64,000 nucleotides of DNA from Ehretia macrophylla. Taxonomy: Eukaryota; Streptophyta; Magnoliopsida; Boraginales; Ehretiaceae. The notes below the pieces were generated by a model. It was not told the origin of the DNA. It made no database searches and saw only the letters and a list, made by a program, of their open reading frames with translations. The first letter of the stretch is position 1. The number at the start of each line of letters is the position of its first letter. Shown in pieces: positions 1 to 13,000 of this stretch. Position numbers and translations under genes: made by a program. The stretch covers positions 43,981,818 through 44,045,817 of the forward strand of contig CM075783.1 of the NCBI GenBank assembly GCA_037974665.1, written 5' to 3'.

Positions 1-2395
1 CCAAGCCCCACACCCTCGGTTTGCAGGCCCAGCCTCTACGTGAGGCGAAGTTGTCTTGCCAAAGGTGTTGTGGGATTCGGTAATAGAAATGAGATGGATT
101 AGGTTGTCGTCCTTTTCGCGGTTCACGACGTACGATCCGAGAAAGAAAAATAGTGCAAAAGAATAAAAGTGTCTCGAAGCTGATGACAACTTTCGATTTT
201 GGGCTCCGAAAATAGGCGCAGCTTAGCAACCTTGCTACCCCCATTCTAGAGCTCTCAGAGGGCTTTCCAACGGTATGCTGTGCACCGCGTAACTCCTTAT
301 GAATCAAAAGTTATGGGCATCGGAGTGACAGAGACCTAGTCCCAAGCCCCACGACCTCGATTTACGGGCCTAGCCTCTACATGAAGCAAAGTTGTCTTGC
401 CCAAGGTGCCATGGGATTCGGTAATAGAAATGTGATGGATTAGATTGTCGTCCTTTTCGCGGCTCATGACGTACGATCTAGGATGGAAAAACAGTGCAAA
501 GTAAGAAATGTGTCCCGAAACTGATAAATTTTTTTTATTTTGGGTTTCAAAAATTGGCACAATCGAGTATGCTTGCTGCCCCCGTCGAAGAGCTCTTGGA
601 GAGCTATCCAACGATATGTTGTGCGTCGCGTAACTCCTTACATATCAAAAGTTATGGGCACCGGAGCGACAGAGACCTGGTCCTAATCCCCACGGCCTCG
701 GTTTCCGGGCCCAGCCTCTACAAGAGGCGAAGTTGTCTTACCTAAGGTGCCATGGGATTCGGTAATAGAAATGTGATGGATTAGGTTGTCGTCCTTTTTG
801 TGGCTTACAACGTACGATCCGGGAGGAAAAAACAAGGCAAAAGAAGAAAAGTGTCCCAAAACTGATGAAAAATGTTCAATTTTGGGATCCAAAAACTGGC
901 ACAGTCGAGCAGGCTTGCTGGCCCAGTCGAAGAGCTCTTGCAGAACTTTCCAACAATATGTTGTGCGCCACGTAACTCCTTACGGATCAAAAGTTATGGG
1001 CACCGAAGCGACGAAGACCTAGTCACATGCCCCACGCCCTTAGTTTGCAGGCCCAGCCTCTACTTGAGGCGAACTTGTCTTGCCCAAGGTGCCATGGGAT
1101 TCGGTAATAGAAATTTGATGGATTAGGTTGTCGTCGTTTTTGCGGCTCACGACGTACAATCCAGGACGAAAAAATAGAGCAAAAGAAGAAAAGTGTCTCG
1201 AAACTAATGAAAATATTCTATTTTGGGTTTCGAAAACAAGCACAGTCGAGCAGGCTTGCTTCCCTCGTCGAAAAGCTCTTGGAGAGCTTTCCAATGGTAT
1301 GATTTGCGCCGCGTAACTCCTTATAGATCAAAAGTTATGGTCACCAGAGTGACGGAGACCAGGTCCCAAGCCCCACGCCATCGGTTTGCGGTCCCAGCCT
1401 CTACGTGAAGGGAAGTTTCTTGCCTAAGGTGCCATAGGATTCGGTAATAGAAATATGATGGATTAGGTTGTCGTTCTTTTCGTGGCTCACGACGTACGAT
1501 CCGGGACGAAAAATAGCACAAAATAAGAAAAGTGTCCTGAAACTGAAGAAAATCTTCAATTCTGGGCTCCAAAAATAGGCGCAGCTGAGCAAACTTGCTT
1601 TCCCCGTCGTAGAGCTCTAGGAGAGCTTTCCAACGGTATGATGTGCGCCGTGTAACTCCTTACAGATCAAAAGTTATGGGCACCGGATCAACGGAGGCTA
1701 GGTCCCAAGCCCCATGCCCTCGATTTGCTAGCCCAGCCTTTACGTGAAGCGAAGTTGTCTTGCCCAAGGTATCTTGGTATTCAGTAAAAGAAATGTGACA
1801 GATTAGGTTGTGTTCCTTTTCGTGGCTCACAACATACGATCCCTGACAAAAAAATAGCGCAAAAGAAGAAAAGTGTCATGAAATTGATAAAAATGTTCAA
1901 TTTTGGGATCCGAAAATAGGTGCAGCCGAACTGGATTGCTGCCCCCGTCGTAGAGCTCTCGGAGAGCTTTCCAATGGTATGTTGTACACCGTGTAACTCC
2001 TTACGGATCAAAAGTTATGGGCACCGAAGCGACGGAGACTTGGTCCCAAGACCCACGCCCTCGGTTTACGGGTCCAGCCTCGACGTGAAGTGAACATGTC
2101 TTGCTCAAGGTGCCATGGGATTCAGTAATAGAAATGTGATGGATTAGGTTGTCATCCTTTTCGGGTCTCAAGACGTACGATCCGGGATGAAAAAACGGTG
2201 CAAAAGAAGAAAAGTGTCCCAAAATTGATAAAAACATTCGATTATGGGTTTTGAAAATTGCCACAATAGAGCAGGCTTGCTGCCCCCGACGAAGAGCTCT
2301 TGGAGAGCTATCCAACGGTATGCTGTGCCTCGCGTAAGTCCTTACGGATCAAAAGTTATGGGCACCGGAGCGACGGAGACCTGGTCTCAATCCCC

Positions 2396-2408
2396 ACGCC
2401 CTCACGAT
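2396..2408 (+). repeat. Satellite monomer with ~106-bp internal deletion
   Basis: The GC-rich block stops at CACGCCCTC and continues directly with ACGATGTACGATCC. The intervening part of the monomer, including the GGTAATAGAAAT landmark, is missing. The trinucleotide CTC is present at both edges in intact monomers, so the join sits on 3-bp microhomology. Confidence 0.8.
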
Positions 2409-3004
2409 GTACGATCCGGGATGAAAAAATAGCGCGAAAGAAGAAAAGTGTCCCGAAACTGATGAAAATTATCGATTTTGGGCTCTGAAAACTAGCGCAA
2501 TGGAGCAGGCTTGCGGTCCCCGTCGAAGAGCTCTTAGAGAGCTTTCCAACGGTATTCTGTGCGCCGCGTATCTCCTTACGGATCAAAAGTTATAGGCACC
2601 GAAGCGATGGAGACCTGGTTATATGCCATACGCCCTCAGTTCGCGGGCCCAGCCTTTATGTGAGGTGAAGTTATCTTACCCAAGGTATCGAAGAATTCGG
2701 TAATAGAAATGTGGTGGATTAGGTTGTTGTCCTTTTCACGGCTCACGACGTACGATCCGGGACGAAAAAACAGTCCAAAAGAAGAAAAGTGTCCCGAAGC
2801 TGATGAAAACTTTCGATTTTGGGCTCCGAAATTAGGCGCAGCTAAGCAACCTTGCTGCACCCGTCGTAGAGCTCTCGGAGAGCTTTCCAACAGTATGCTG
2901 TGTACCGCGTAACTCCTTACGAATCAAAAGTTATGGGCATCGGAGTGACGGAGACCTAGTCTCAAGCCCCACGACCTCGATTTGCGAGCCCAGACTCTGC
3001 ATGA

Positions 3005-6000
3005 AGCGAAGTTGTATTGCGCAAGGTGACATGGGATTCAGTAATAGAAATGTGATGGATTAGATTGTCGTCCTTATCGCGGCTCACGACGTACGATCCA
3101 TGATGGAAAAACAAGGCAAAAAAAGAAAAGTGACCCAGAACTGATGAAAATGTTTGATTTTTGGCTCCAAAAATAGCCGCAGCCGAGCAGGCTTGCTACC
3201 CCCATCGAAAAGCTCTTGGATAGCTATCCAATAGTATGTTGTGCGTCGCGTAACTCCTTACGGATCAAAAGTTATGGGCACCGGAGCGATGGAGACCTGG
3301 TCCCAATCCCCACACCCTCGGTTTGCGGGCCCAGCCTCTACGACAGGCGAAGTTGTCTTGCCCAAGGTTCCATGGGATTCGGTAATAGAAATAGGATGGA
3401 TTAGGTTATCTTCCTTTTCGCGACTCATGATGTACGATCGGAGACGGAAAAACAGCGCAAAAAAAGAAAAGTGTCCCAAAACTGATGAAAATATTCAATT
3501 TTGGGCTCCGAAAACTGGCACAGTCGAGCAGGCTTGCAGGCCCCGTCGAAGAGCTCTTGCAGAGCTTTTCGACGGTATGTTGTGTGCCGCGTAACTCCTT
3601 ACAGATCAAAAGTTATGGACACAGGAGCGACGGAGACCAGGTCCCAAGCCTCACGCCCTCAGTTTGTGGGCCCAGCCTCTATGTGAAGCGAAGTTGTCTT
3701 GCCTAAGGTACCATAGGATTCGGTAATAGAAATGTGATGGATTAGGTTGTCGTCCTTTTCACGTCTCATGACGTACGATCTGGGACGAAAAAACAATGCA
3801 AAAGAAGAAAAGTGTCACGAAACTGATGAAAATGTTCAATTTTGGGCTCCGAAAACAGGCACAGCCGAGCAGGTTTGCTGCCCCCGTCGTAAAGCTCTAG
3901 GAGAGCTTTCCAACGGTATGATGTGCGCCGCGTAACTCCTTATGGATCAAAAGTTATGGGCACTGGAGCGACGGAGACCTGGTCCAAATCCCCATGCCCT
4001 CGGTTTGCGGGCCCAGCCTCTACGATAGGCGAAGTTTCCTTGCCCAAGGTTCCGTGAGATTCGGTAATAAAAATGGGATGGATTAGGTTATCTTCCTTTT
4101 CGCAGCTCACGACATACGTTCCGAGACGGAAAAACAATGCAAAAGAAGAAAAATGTCCCAAAACTGATGAAAATATTCGATTTTGGGCTTCAAAAACTGA
4201 CACAGTCAAGCAGGCTTGCTGGCCCCGTTGAAGAGCTCTTGTAGAGCTTTCCAACAGTATGTTGTGCGCCACATAACTCCTTACGGATCAAAAGTTATGG
4301 GCACTTGAGCGACGGAGAGTTGGTCACAAGACCCACGCCCTCGGTTTGCTGGCCCAGCCTCTACATCAGGCGAAGTTGTCTTGCCCAAGGTGTCGGGTGT
4401 TCAATAATAGAAATTTGATGGATTAAGTTGTCGTTGTTTTCGCCGCTCACGACGCACGATCCGGGAGGGAAAAACAGCGCAAAAGAAGGAAAGTATCCAA
4501 AATTGATAAAAATATTCGATTTTGGGCTCCGAAAACCGGCACAGTCGAGCAGGCTTGTTAGCCATGTTGAAGAGCTCTTGCAGTGCTTTCCAACGGTATG
4601 TTGTGCGCCGCGTAACTCCCTACAGATGAAAAGTTATGGGCACCAGAGCGACGGAGACCTGGTCACAAGACCCACACCCTCGGTTTACGGGCCCAGCCTC
4701 TACATGAAGCAAAGTTGTCTTGCCCAAGGTACCATGGTATTTGTTAATAGAAATGTGATGGATTAGGTTGTTGTCGTTTTCATCATTCACGACGCACGAT
4801 CTGAGACGAAAAAACAGCCCAAAAGAAGAAAATTGTCCCAAAACTGATGAAAATATTCGATTTTGGGCTCCAAAAAACTACCATAGTCGAGCAGGCTTGC
4901 TGGCCCCGTTGAAAAGCTCTTGTAGATCTTTGCAACAGTATATTGTGCGCTGCATAACTCCTTACGGATCAAAAGTTATGGGTACCGGAGCGACGGAGAC
5001 CTGGTCACAAGACCCACGCCCTCAGTTTGCGGGCCCAGCCTCTACGTGAGGCGAAGTTGTCTTGCCCAAGGTGCCGTGGTATTCGGTAATAACAATGTGA
5101 TGGATTAGGTTGTCGTTCTTTTCGCGTATCATGACGTACGATCTAGGACGGAAAAACAGCACAAAAGAAGAAAGGTGTCCCGAAACTGATGAAACCGTCC
5201 AATTTTGGGCCCCAAAAATAGGCGCAGCTAGGTTGCCTTGCTACCTCCGGCTTAGAGCTCTCGGATAGCTTTCTAACGTTATGTTGTGCACCGCATAACT
5301 TCTTATGAATCAAAAGTTATGGGCACCGGAGCGATGGACACCTGGTCCCAAGCCCCATGGCCTCGGTTTGCGGGCCCAGCCTCTACGTGAAGCGTAGTCG
5401 TCTTGCCCAAGGTACCGTGGGATTCGGTAATAGAATTGTGATGGATTCGGTTGCGTCCTTTTCGAGGCTAACGATGTACGATCCGGGACAAAAAAACAGC
5501 GCAAAAGAAGAAAAGTGTCCCGAAACTGATGAAAATGATTGATTTTGGGCTCTGAAAACTGTCGCAGTCGAGCAAGCTTGCTGCCCCTGTCGAAGAGCTC
5601 TTGCAGAGCTTTCCAACGGAATGTTGTACGCCGCGTAACTCCTTGCGGTTCAAAAGTTTTGGGCAACGGAGCGACGGAGACCTAGTTACAACCCCCACGC
5701 CCTCGGTTTGTGGGCCCAGCCTCTACATGAGGCGAAGTTATCTAGCCCAAGGTGCCGTGGTATTCGGTAATAGAAATGTGATGGATTAGGTTGTCATCCT
5801 TTTTGCGGCTCACGACGTACGATCTGGGACGGAAAAATAGTGAAAAAGAATAAAAATATCCTAAAACTGTTAAAAATATTCGATTTTGGGCTCCGAAAAC
5901 TAACACAGTCGAGCAGGCTTGCTGGCTCCATTGAAGAGCTCTCGGAGAACTTTTCAACAATATGTTGTGTGTTGCATAACTTCTTACAGATCAAAAGTTA

Positions 6001-9000
6001 TGCGCATCGGTGCGTCGGAGACCTGGTCACAAGCCCCACGCTCTCGGTTTGCTGGCCCAGCCTCTACGTCAGGCGAAGTTGTCTTGCCCAAGGTGTCGTG
6101 GGGTTCGGTAATAGAAATTTGATGGATTAGGTTGTCGTCGTTTTCGCTGTTCATGACACACGATCCGGGACCGAAAAACAGCGCAAAAGAAGAAAAGTGT
6201 CCTAAAACTGATGAAAACATTTGATTTTGGGCTCCGAAAACTGGCACAGTCGAGCAAGCTGGTTGGCCCCGTTGAAGAGCTCTTGCAGAGCTTTCCAACG
6301 ATATGTTGTGCACTGCATAACTCCTTACGGACCAAAAGTTATGGGCACCGGAGCGAGGGAGACCTGGTCACAGGCCCTACGCCCTTGGTTTGTGGGCCCA
6401 GCCTCTACGCGAAGCGAAGTTGTCTTGCCAAGGTGCGGTGGTATTCGGTAATAGAAATGTGATGGATTAGGTTGTCGTCCTTTTTGCGTATCACGAGGTA
6501 CGATCCAGGACGGAAAAACAGCGCAAAAGAAAAAAAGTATCCCGAAACTGAAGAAAGCATTCGATTTTAGTCCCCAAAAATAGGCGTAGCTAAGTTGCCT
6601 TGCTGCCCTCGGCGTAGAGCTCTCAGAGAGCTTTCCAACGGTATGTTGTGCACCACATAACTTCTTACGAATCAAAAGTTATGCGCACCGGAGCGATGGA
6701 CACCTGGTCCCAAACCCCACGGCCTCAGTTTGCAGGCCCAGCCTCTACGTGAAGCGAAGTCGTCTTGCCCAAGGTGCCGGGGGATTCGGTAATAGAAATG
6801 TGATGGATTTGGTTGCGTCCTTTTTGCGCCTCACGATGTACGATTCGGGACGGAAAAACAGCGCAAAAAAAGAAAATTGTCCAAAAACTAATGAAAACGT
6901 TAGATTTTGGGTTCTGAAAACTAGCACAATTGAGCAGGCTTGCTGCCTCCGTCGAAGAGCTCTTGGAGAGCTTTCCAACGGTATGCTGTGCATCGTGTTA
7001 CTCCTTACGGATCAAAAGTTATGGGCACCTGAGCGACGGAGACCTGGTCTCAATCCCCACGCCCTCGGTTTGTGGGCCCAACTTCTACGAGAGGCGATGT
7101 TGTCTTGCCCTAGGTGCCATGGTATTCGGTAATAGAAATGTGATGGATTAGGTTGTCGTCCTTTTCACGGCTCACGACGTACGATCCGAGACGGAAAAAC
7201 AGTGCAAAAGAAGAAAATTATCCTAAAATCGATGAAAATGTTCGATTTTGGGTTCTAAAAACTGGCATAATCGAGCAGACTTACTTCCCCCGTCGTAGAG
7301 CTCTCGGAGAGCTTTCCAATGGTATGTTGTGCGCTGCGTAACTTTTTACGAATCAAAAGTTATGGGCATCGGAGCGAGGGAGACCTGGTCCCAAGCCCAA
7401 CACCCTCGGTTTGCAGGCCCAACCTCTACATGAGGCAAAGTTGTCTAGCCCAAAGTGCCATTGGATTCGGTAATAGAAATGTGATGGATTAGATTGTCGT
7501 CCTTTTCGCGGCTCACGACGTACGATCCGGGACGAAAAAAAAGCGCAAAAGACGAAAAGTGTCCCGAAACTAATGAAAATGTTCAATTTTGGATTCCAAA
7601 AATAGGCACAATTGAGCAAGCTTGCTGCCCCGTCGAAGAGCCCTTGGAGAGCTATCCAACGGTATGCTGTGCCTCGTGTAAGTCCTTACGGATCAAATGT
7701 TATGGGCACCAGAGCGACGGAGACCTGGTCCCAATCCCCATGCCCTTGGTTTGTGGGCCCAACCTTTACGTGCGGCAAAGTTGTCTTGCACAAGGTGCCA
7801 TGGGATTCGATAATAGAAAAATGTGATGGATTAGGTTGTCGTCCTTTTCGCGGCTCACGACGTACGATCCGGGACGAAAAAATAGCGCAAAAGAATAAAA
7901 GTGTCCCGAAACTAATGAAAATGATCGATTTTGGGCTCTGAAAACTGGCGCAGTCGAGCAAGCTTGCTGCCCCCGTCTAAGAGCTCTTGCAGAGCTTTCC
8001 AACGGAATGCTGTGCGCCGCGTAACTCCTTACGGATCAAAAGTTTTGGGCGCCAGAGCAACAGAGACCTAGTTACAACCCCCACGCCCTCGGTTTGTGGG
8101 CCCAGCCTCTACGTGAGGCGAAGTTATCTTGCCCACGGTACCATGGGATTCTGTAATAGAAATGTGATGGATTAGGTTGTCGTCCTTTTCGCAGCTCACG
8201 ACGTACGATCCGGGACGGAAAAACAGCGCAAAGGAAGAAAAGTGTCCTGAAGCTAATGAAAACTATCGATTTTGGGCTCCGAAAATTGGCGCAGCTTAGC
8301 AACCTTACTGCCCCCGTCGTAGAGCTCTCAGAGCGATGGAGACCTGGTCTCAAGCCCCACGACATCGATTTGTGGGCCCAGCCTCTACGTGAAGCAAAGT
8401 TGTCTTGCCCAAGGTGCCATGGGATTCAGTAATAAAAATGTGATGGATTAGGTTATCGTCCTTTTCGCAGCTCACGACGTACGATTCGAGACGAAAAAAC
8501 AGAGCAAAAGAACAAAAGTGTCCCAAAATTGATGAAAACGTTCCATTTTGGATTCCGAAAGCTGGCGCAATTAAGCATGCTTGCAGCCCCCGTCGAAGAG
8601 CTCTAGGAGAGCTATCCAAAGGTATGTTGTGTGTCGCGTAGCTCCTTATGGATCAAAAATTATGGGCTTCGTAGCGACGGAGACCTGGTCCCAATCCCTT
8701 CGCCCTCGGTTTGCAGGCTCAACCTCTACAAGATGCGAAGTTGCCTTGCCCAAGGTGCCGTGGGATTCGGTAATAGAAATGTGATGGATTAGGTTGTCAT
8801 CCTTTTCGCGGCTCACGACATACGATCCGGGACAGAAAAAACAGCGCAAAAGAAGAAAAGTATACCGAAATTGATAAAAATGTTCGAATTTTTGCTCTGA
8901 AAACAGGCGCAGCCGAGCAGGCTTGCGGCCAACGTTGTAGAGCTCTCGGAGAGCTTTCCAACGATATGTTGTGCGCCGTGTAACTCCTTACGGATCAAAA

Positions 9001-10098
9001 GTTATGGGCACCGGAGCGACGGAGACCTTGTCCCAAGCCCCACGTCTTTGGTTTGCAGGCCCAGCCTCTACGTGAGGCAAAGTTGTCTTGCCCAAGGTGC
9101 CATGGGATTCAGTAATAGAAATGTGATAGATTAGGTAGTCGTCCTTTTCACGGCTCATGACGTACGATCCAGGACAAAAAAATAGCTCAAAAGAAGAAAA
9201 ATATCCAAAAACTGATGAAAACATTCAATTTTGGGCTCCAAAAATAGGCGCAGCTTAGCAACCTTGCTGCGCCTGTTGTAGAGCACTCGGAGAGCTTTCC
9301 AATGGTATGTTGTGCACCGCGAAACTCCTCACGAATCAAAAGTTATTGGCACCATAGCAACGAAGACCTGGTCCCAAGCCCCACGCCCTCGGTTTGCGGG
9401 CCCAGCCTCTATGTGAAGCGAAGTTGTCTTTCCCAAGGTGCCATGGGATTCAGTAATAGAAATGTGATGGATTAGGTTGTCGTCCTTTTTGCGGCTCACG
9501 ACATACGATCCGGGATGAAAAAACAGCGCAAATGAAGAAAAGTGTCCTGAAACTGATGGAAATGTTTGATTTTGGGTTTCAAAAACTGGCACAATCGAGT
9601 AGTCTTGCTGCCCTGGTCGAAGAGCTCTTGCAGAGCTATCCAACGGTATGCTGTGCGTCGCGTAATTCCTTACGGATCAAAAGTTATAGGCACCGGAGCA
9701 ACGGAGACCTGGTCACAATCCCCACAGCCTCAGTTTCTGGGCCCAGCCTCTACGAGAGGCAAAGTTGTCTTGCCCAAGGTGCCGAGGGGTTCGGTAATAG
9801 AAATGTAATGGATTAGGATGTCGTCTTTTTCGCGGCTCAAGACGTATGATCCGGGATGAAAAAATGGCGCAAAAGAAGAAAAGTTTCATGAAACTGATGA
9901 AAATGTTCGATTTTGGGCTCCGAAAACTGGCACAGTCGAGCGGCCTTGTTGGCCCCATCGAAGAGCTCTTGCAGAACTTTCCAACGGTATGTTGTGCGCT
10001 GCATAACTCCTTACGGATCAAAAGTTATGGGCACTGGAGTAAAGGAGAGCTGGTCACAAGCCCCACGCCCTCGGTTTACGGGCCTAGCCTCTACATGA
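3005..10098 (+). repeat. Higher-order satellite unit, copy 1 (~21 monomers, ~7.1 kb)
   Basis: Rare variants in this stretch recur in the same order about 7.09 kb downstream. Examples are GCCATGTTGAAGAGC at 4,561 and 11,652, AAAAGTTTTGGGCAACGG at 5,651 and 12,740, CATCGTGTTACTCC at 6,991 and 14,080, and CCTCGTGTAAGTCC at 7,672 and 14,761. Beyond the 63-bp deletion at 8,330, which copy 2 lacks, the offset becomes about 7.15 kb: GGCTTCGTAGCGAC at 8,664 and 15,818. The 240-bp pair around 6,930 and 14,015 is about 95% identical by eye, above the level between neighbours. Edges are approximate. Confidence 0.75.
8324..8340 (+). repeat. Satellite monomer with ~63-bp internal deletion
   Basis: AGAGCTCTCAGAG joins directly to CGATGGAGACC. 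The usual CTTTCCAACGG to GGGCATCGGAG stretch is missing. GAG is present at both edges, giving a microhomology join. The matching monomer in the second higher-order unit (near 15,400) is intact, so the deletion arose after that duplication or only in this copy. Confidence 0.8.
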
Positions 10099-13000
10099 AT
10101 CGAAGTTGTATTGCCCAAGGTGCCACGCGATTCGGTAATAAAAATGTGATGGATTAGGTTGTCGTCCTTTTCGCGGCTCACAACGTACGATCCATGATGG
10201 AAAAACAGAGCAAAAGAAGAAAAGTGTCCTGAAATTGATAAAAACGTTCGATTTTGGATTCTGAAAATAGGCAAAATCGAACAGGCTTGCTGCCCCCATC
10301 GAAGAGCTCTTGGAGAGCTATCCAATGGTATGCTATGCGTCGCGTAATTCCTTACGGATCAAAAGTTATAGGCACCGGAGCGACGGAGACCTGGTCCCAA
10401 TCCCCACGCCTTCGGTTTGCGGGTCCAGCTTCTACGACAGGAGAAGTTGTCCTGCCCAAGGTTCCGTGGGATTCGGTAATAGAAATGGAATGGATTAGAT
10501 TATCTTCTTTTTCGCGACTCACGATGTACGATCCGAGACAGAAAAACACCGCAAAAGAAGAAAAGTGTCCCAAAATTGATAAAAATATTCAATTTTTGGC
10601 TCCGAAAACTGGCACAGTCAAGCCGGCTTGCTGGCCCCGTCGAAGAGCTCTTGCAGAGCTTTCCAACGGTATGTTGTATGCCGCGTAACTCCTTACGGAT
10701 CAAAAGTTATGGGCACAGGAGCGACGGAGATCTGGTCCCAAGCCCCACTCCTTCGGTTTGTGGGCCTCTTCGTGAAGAGAAGTTGTCTTGCCCAAGGTGC
10801 CATGGGATTCGGTAATGGAAATGTGATGGATTAGGTTGTCGTCCTTTTCGCGGCTCACGACGTATGATCCGGGACGAAAAAACAACGCAAAAGAAGAAAA
10901 GTTTCCAGAAACTGATGAAAATATTCGATTTTGGGCTCCAAAAACTGGCACAATCGAGCAGTCTTGCTGCCCCCATCATAGAAATCTTGTAGAGCTTTCC
11001 GACGGTATGTTGTGCGCCGCGTAACTCCTTACGGATCAAAAGTCTTGGGCATAGGAGCGACGGAGACTTGGTCCCAATCCCCACGCCCTCGGTTTGCGGG
11101 CCCAGCCTCTACGTGAAGCAAAGTTGTCTTGCCCAAGGTGCTATGGGATTCAGTAATAAAAATGGGATGGATTAGGTTATCATCCTTTTTGCGGCTCACG
11201 AGTTACGACCCGAGACGGAAAAACAGCGCAAAAGATGAAAAATGTCCCAAAACTAATGAAAATATTCGATTTTGGGCTTCGAAAACTGGCACAGTCGAGC
11301 AGACTTGCTGGCCCCGTTGAAGAGCTCTTGCAGAGCTTTCCAATGGTATGTTGTGCGCCGCGTAACTCCTTACGGATCAAAAGTTATGGGCACCGGAGCG
11401 ACGGAGACTTGGTCACAAGACCCACGTACTCAGTTTGCTGGCCCAGCCTCTACGTCAGGCGAAGTTGTCTTGCCCAAGGTGTCGTGGGGTTCAGTAATAG
11501 AAATTTGATGGATTAGGTTGTCGTCATTTTCGCCGCTCACAATGCACGATCCGGGAGGTAAAAACAGCGTAAAAGAAGAAAAGTATCCCAAAACTGATGA
11601 AAATATTCGATTTTGGGCTCCGAAAACTGGCACAGTCGAGCAGGCTTGCTAGCCATGTTGAAGAGCTCTTGCAGTGCTTTCCAACGGTATGCTGTGCGCC
11701 GCGTAACTCCTTACGAATCAAAAGTTATTGGCACCGGAGCGACGGAGACCTGGTACCAAGGCCCACGCCCTCGGTTTGCGGGCCCAGCTTCTACGTGAGG
11801 CGAAGTTGTCTTGCCCAAGGTGCCGTGTTATTCGGTAATAGAAAAGTGATGGATTAGGTTGTCGTCCTTTTTGCGGCTCACGACGTACGATCCGGGATGA
11901 AAAAACAGTCTAAAAGAATAAATGTGTCCAAAAACTGATGAAAATATTTGATTTTGGGCTCTGAAAACTGGCACAATCGAGCAGGCTTGCTGGCCTCGTT
12001 GAAGAGCTCTTGCAGATCTTTCCAACGGTATGTTGTGTGCCAGATAACTCCTTACGGATCAAAAGTAATGGGTACTAGAGCGACGGAGACCAGGTCCCAA
12101 GCCCACGCCCTCGGTTTGCTGGCCCAGCCTCTGCGTGAGGCGAAGTTGTCTTGCCTAAAGTGCTGTGGTATTCGGTAATAGAAATGTGATGGATTAGGTT
12201 GTCGTCCTTTTCGCGGCTCACGACGTACGATCCGGGACGGAAAAACAGCACAAAAGAAGAAAGGTGTCCCGAAATTGATGAAAATGTTCAATTTTGTGCC
12301 CCAAAAATAGGTGCAACCGAGCAGCCTTGTTTCCCCCATCGTAGAGCTCTAAGATAGCTTTCAACGGTATTATGTGCGCCGCGTAACACCTTACAGATCA
12401 AAAGTTATGGGCACCAGAGCGACGGATACCTGGTCACAAGCCCCATGCCCTCAGTTTGCGGGCCCAACCTCTATGTGAAGTGAAGTTGTCTTGCCCAGGG
12501 TGTCATGGGATTCGGTAATAGAAATGCGATGGATTCGGTTGCGACCTTTTCGCGGCTCACGACGTACGATCCAGGACGAAAAAATAGCGCAAAAGAATAA
12601 AAGTGTCCCGAAACTGATGAAAATGATTGATTTTGGGCTCTGAAAACTGGCGCAGTCGAGCAAGCTTGCTGCCCCTTTCGAAGAGCACTTGCAGAGCTTT
12701 CCAATGGTATGCTGTGCGCCGCGTAACTCCTTGCGGATCAAAAGTTTTGGGCAACGGAGCGACGGAGACCTAGTTACAACCCCCACGCCCTCGGTTTCTG
12801 GGCCCAACATCCACGTGAGGCGAAGATGTCTTTCCCAAGGTGCCGTGGTATTCGGTAATAGAAATGTGATGGATTAGGTTGTCGTCCTTTTCGCGGCGCA
12901 CGACGTACGATCCGAGATGAAAAAAATGCATAAAAGAAGAAAAATGTCCCGAAACTAGTGAAAATATTTGATTTTCGGCTCCAAAAACTGGCACAGTCGA

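Noticed and set aside
290-320. CENP-B-box-like motif around TTTCCAACGG in each monomer
   Set aside because: The core TTTCCAACG is similar, but the bases required on both sides of the box (CGGG and TTCG in the forward form) are absent.
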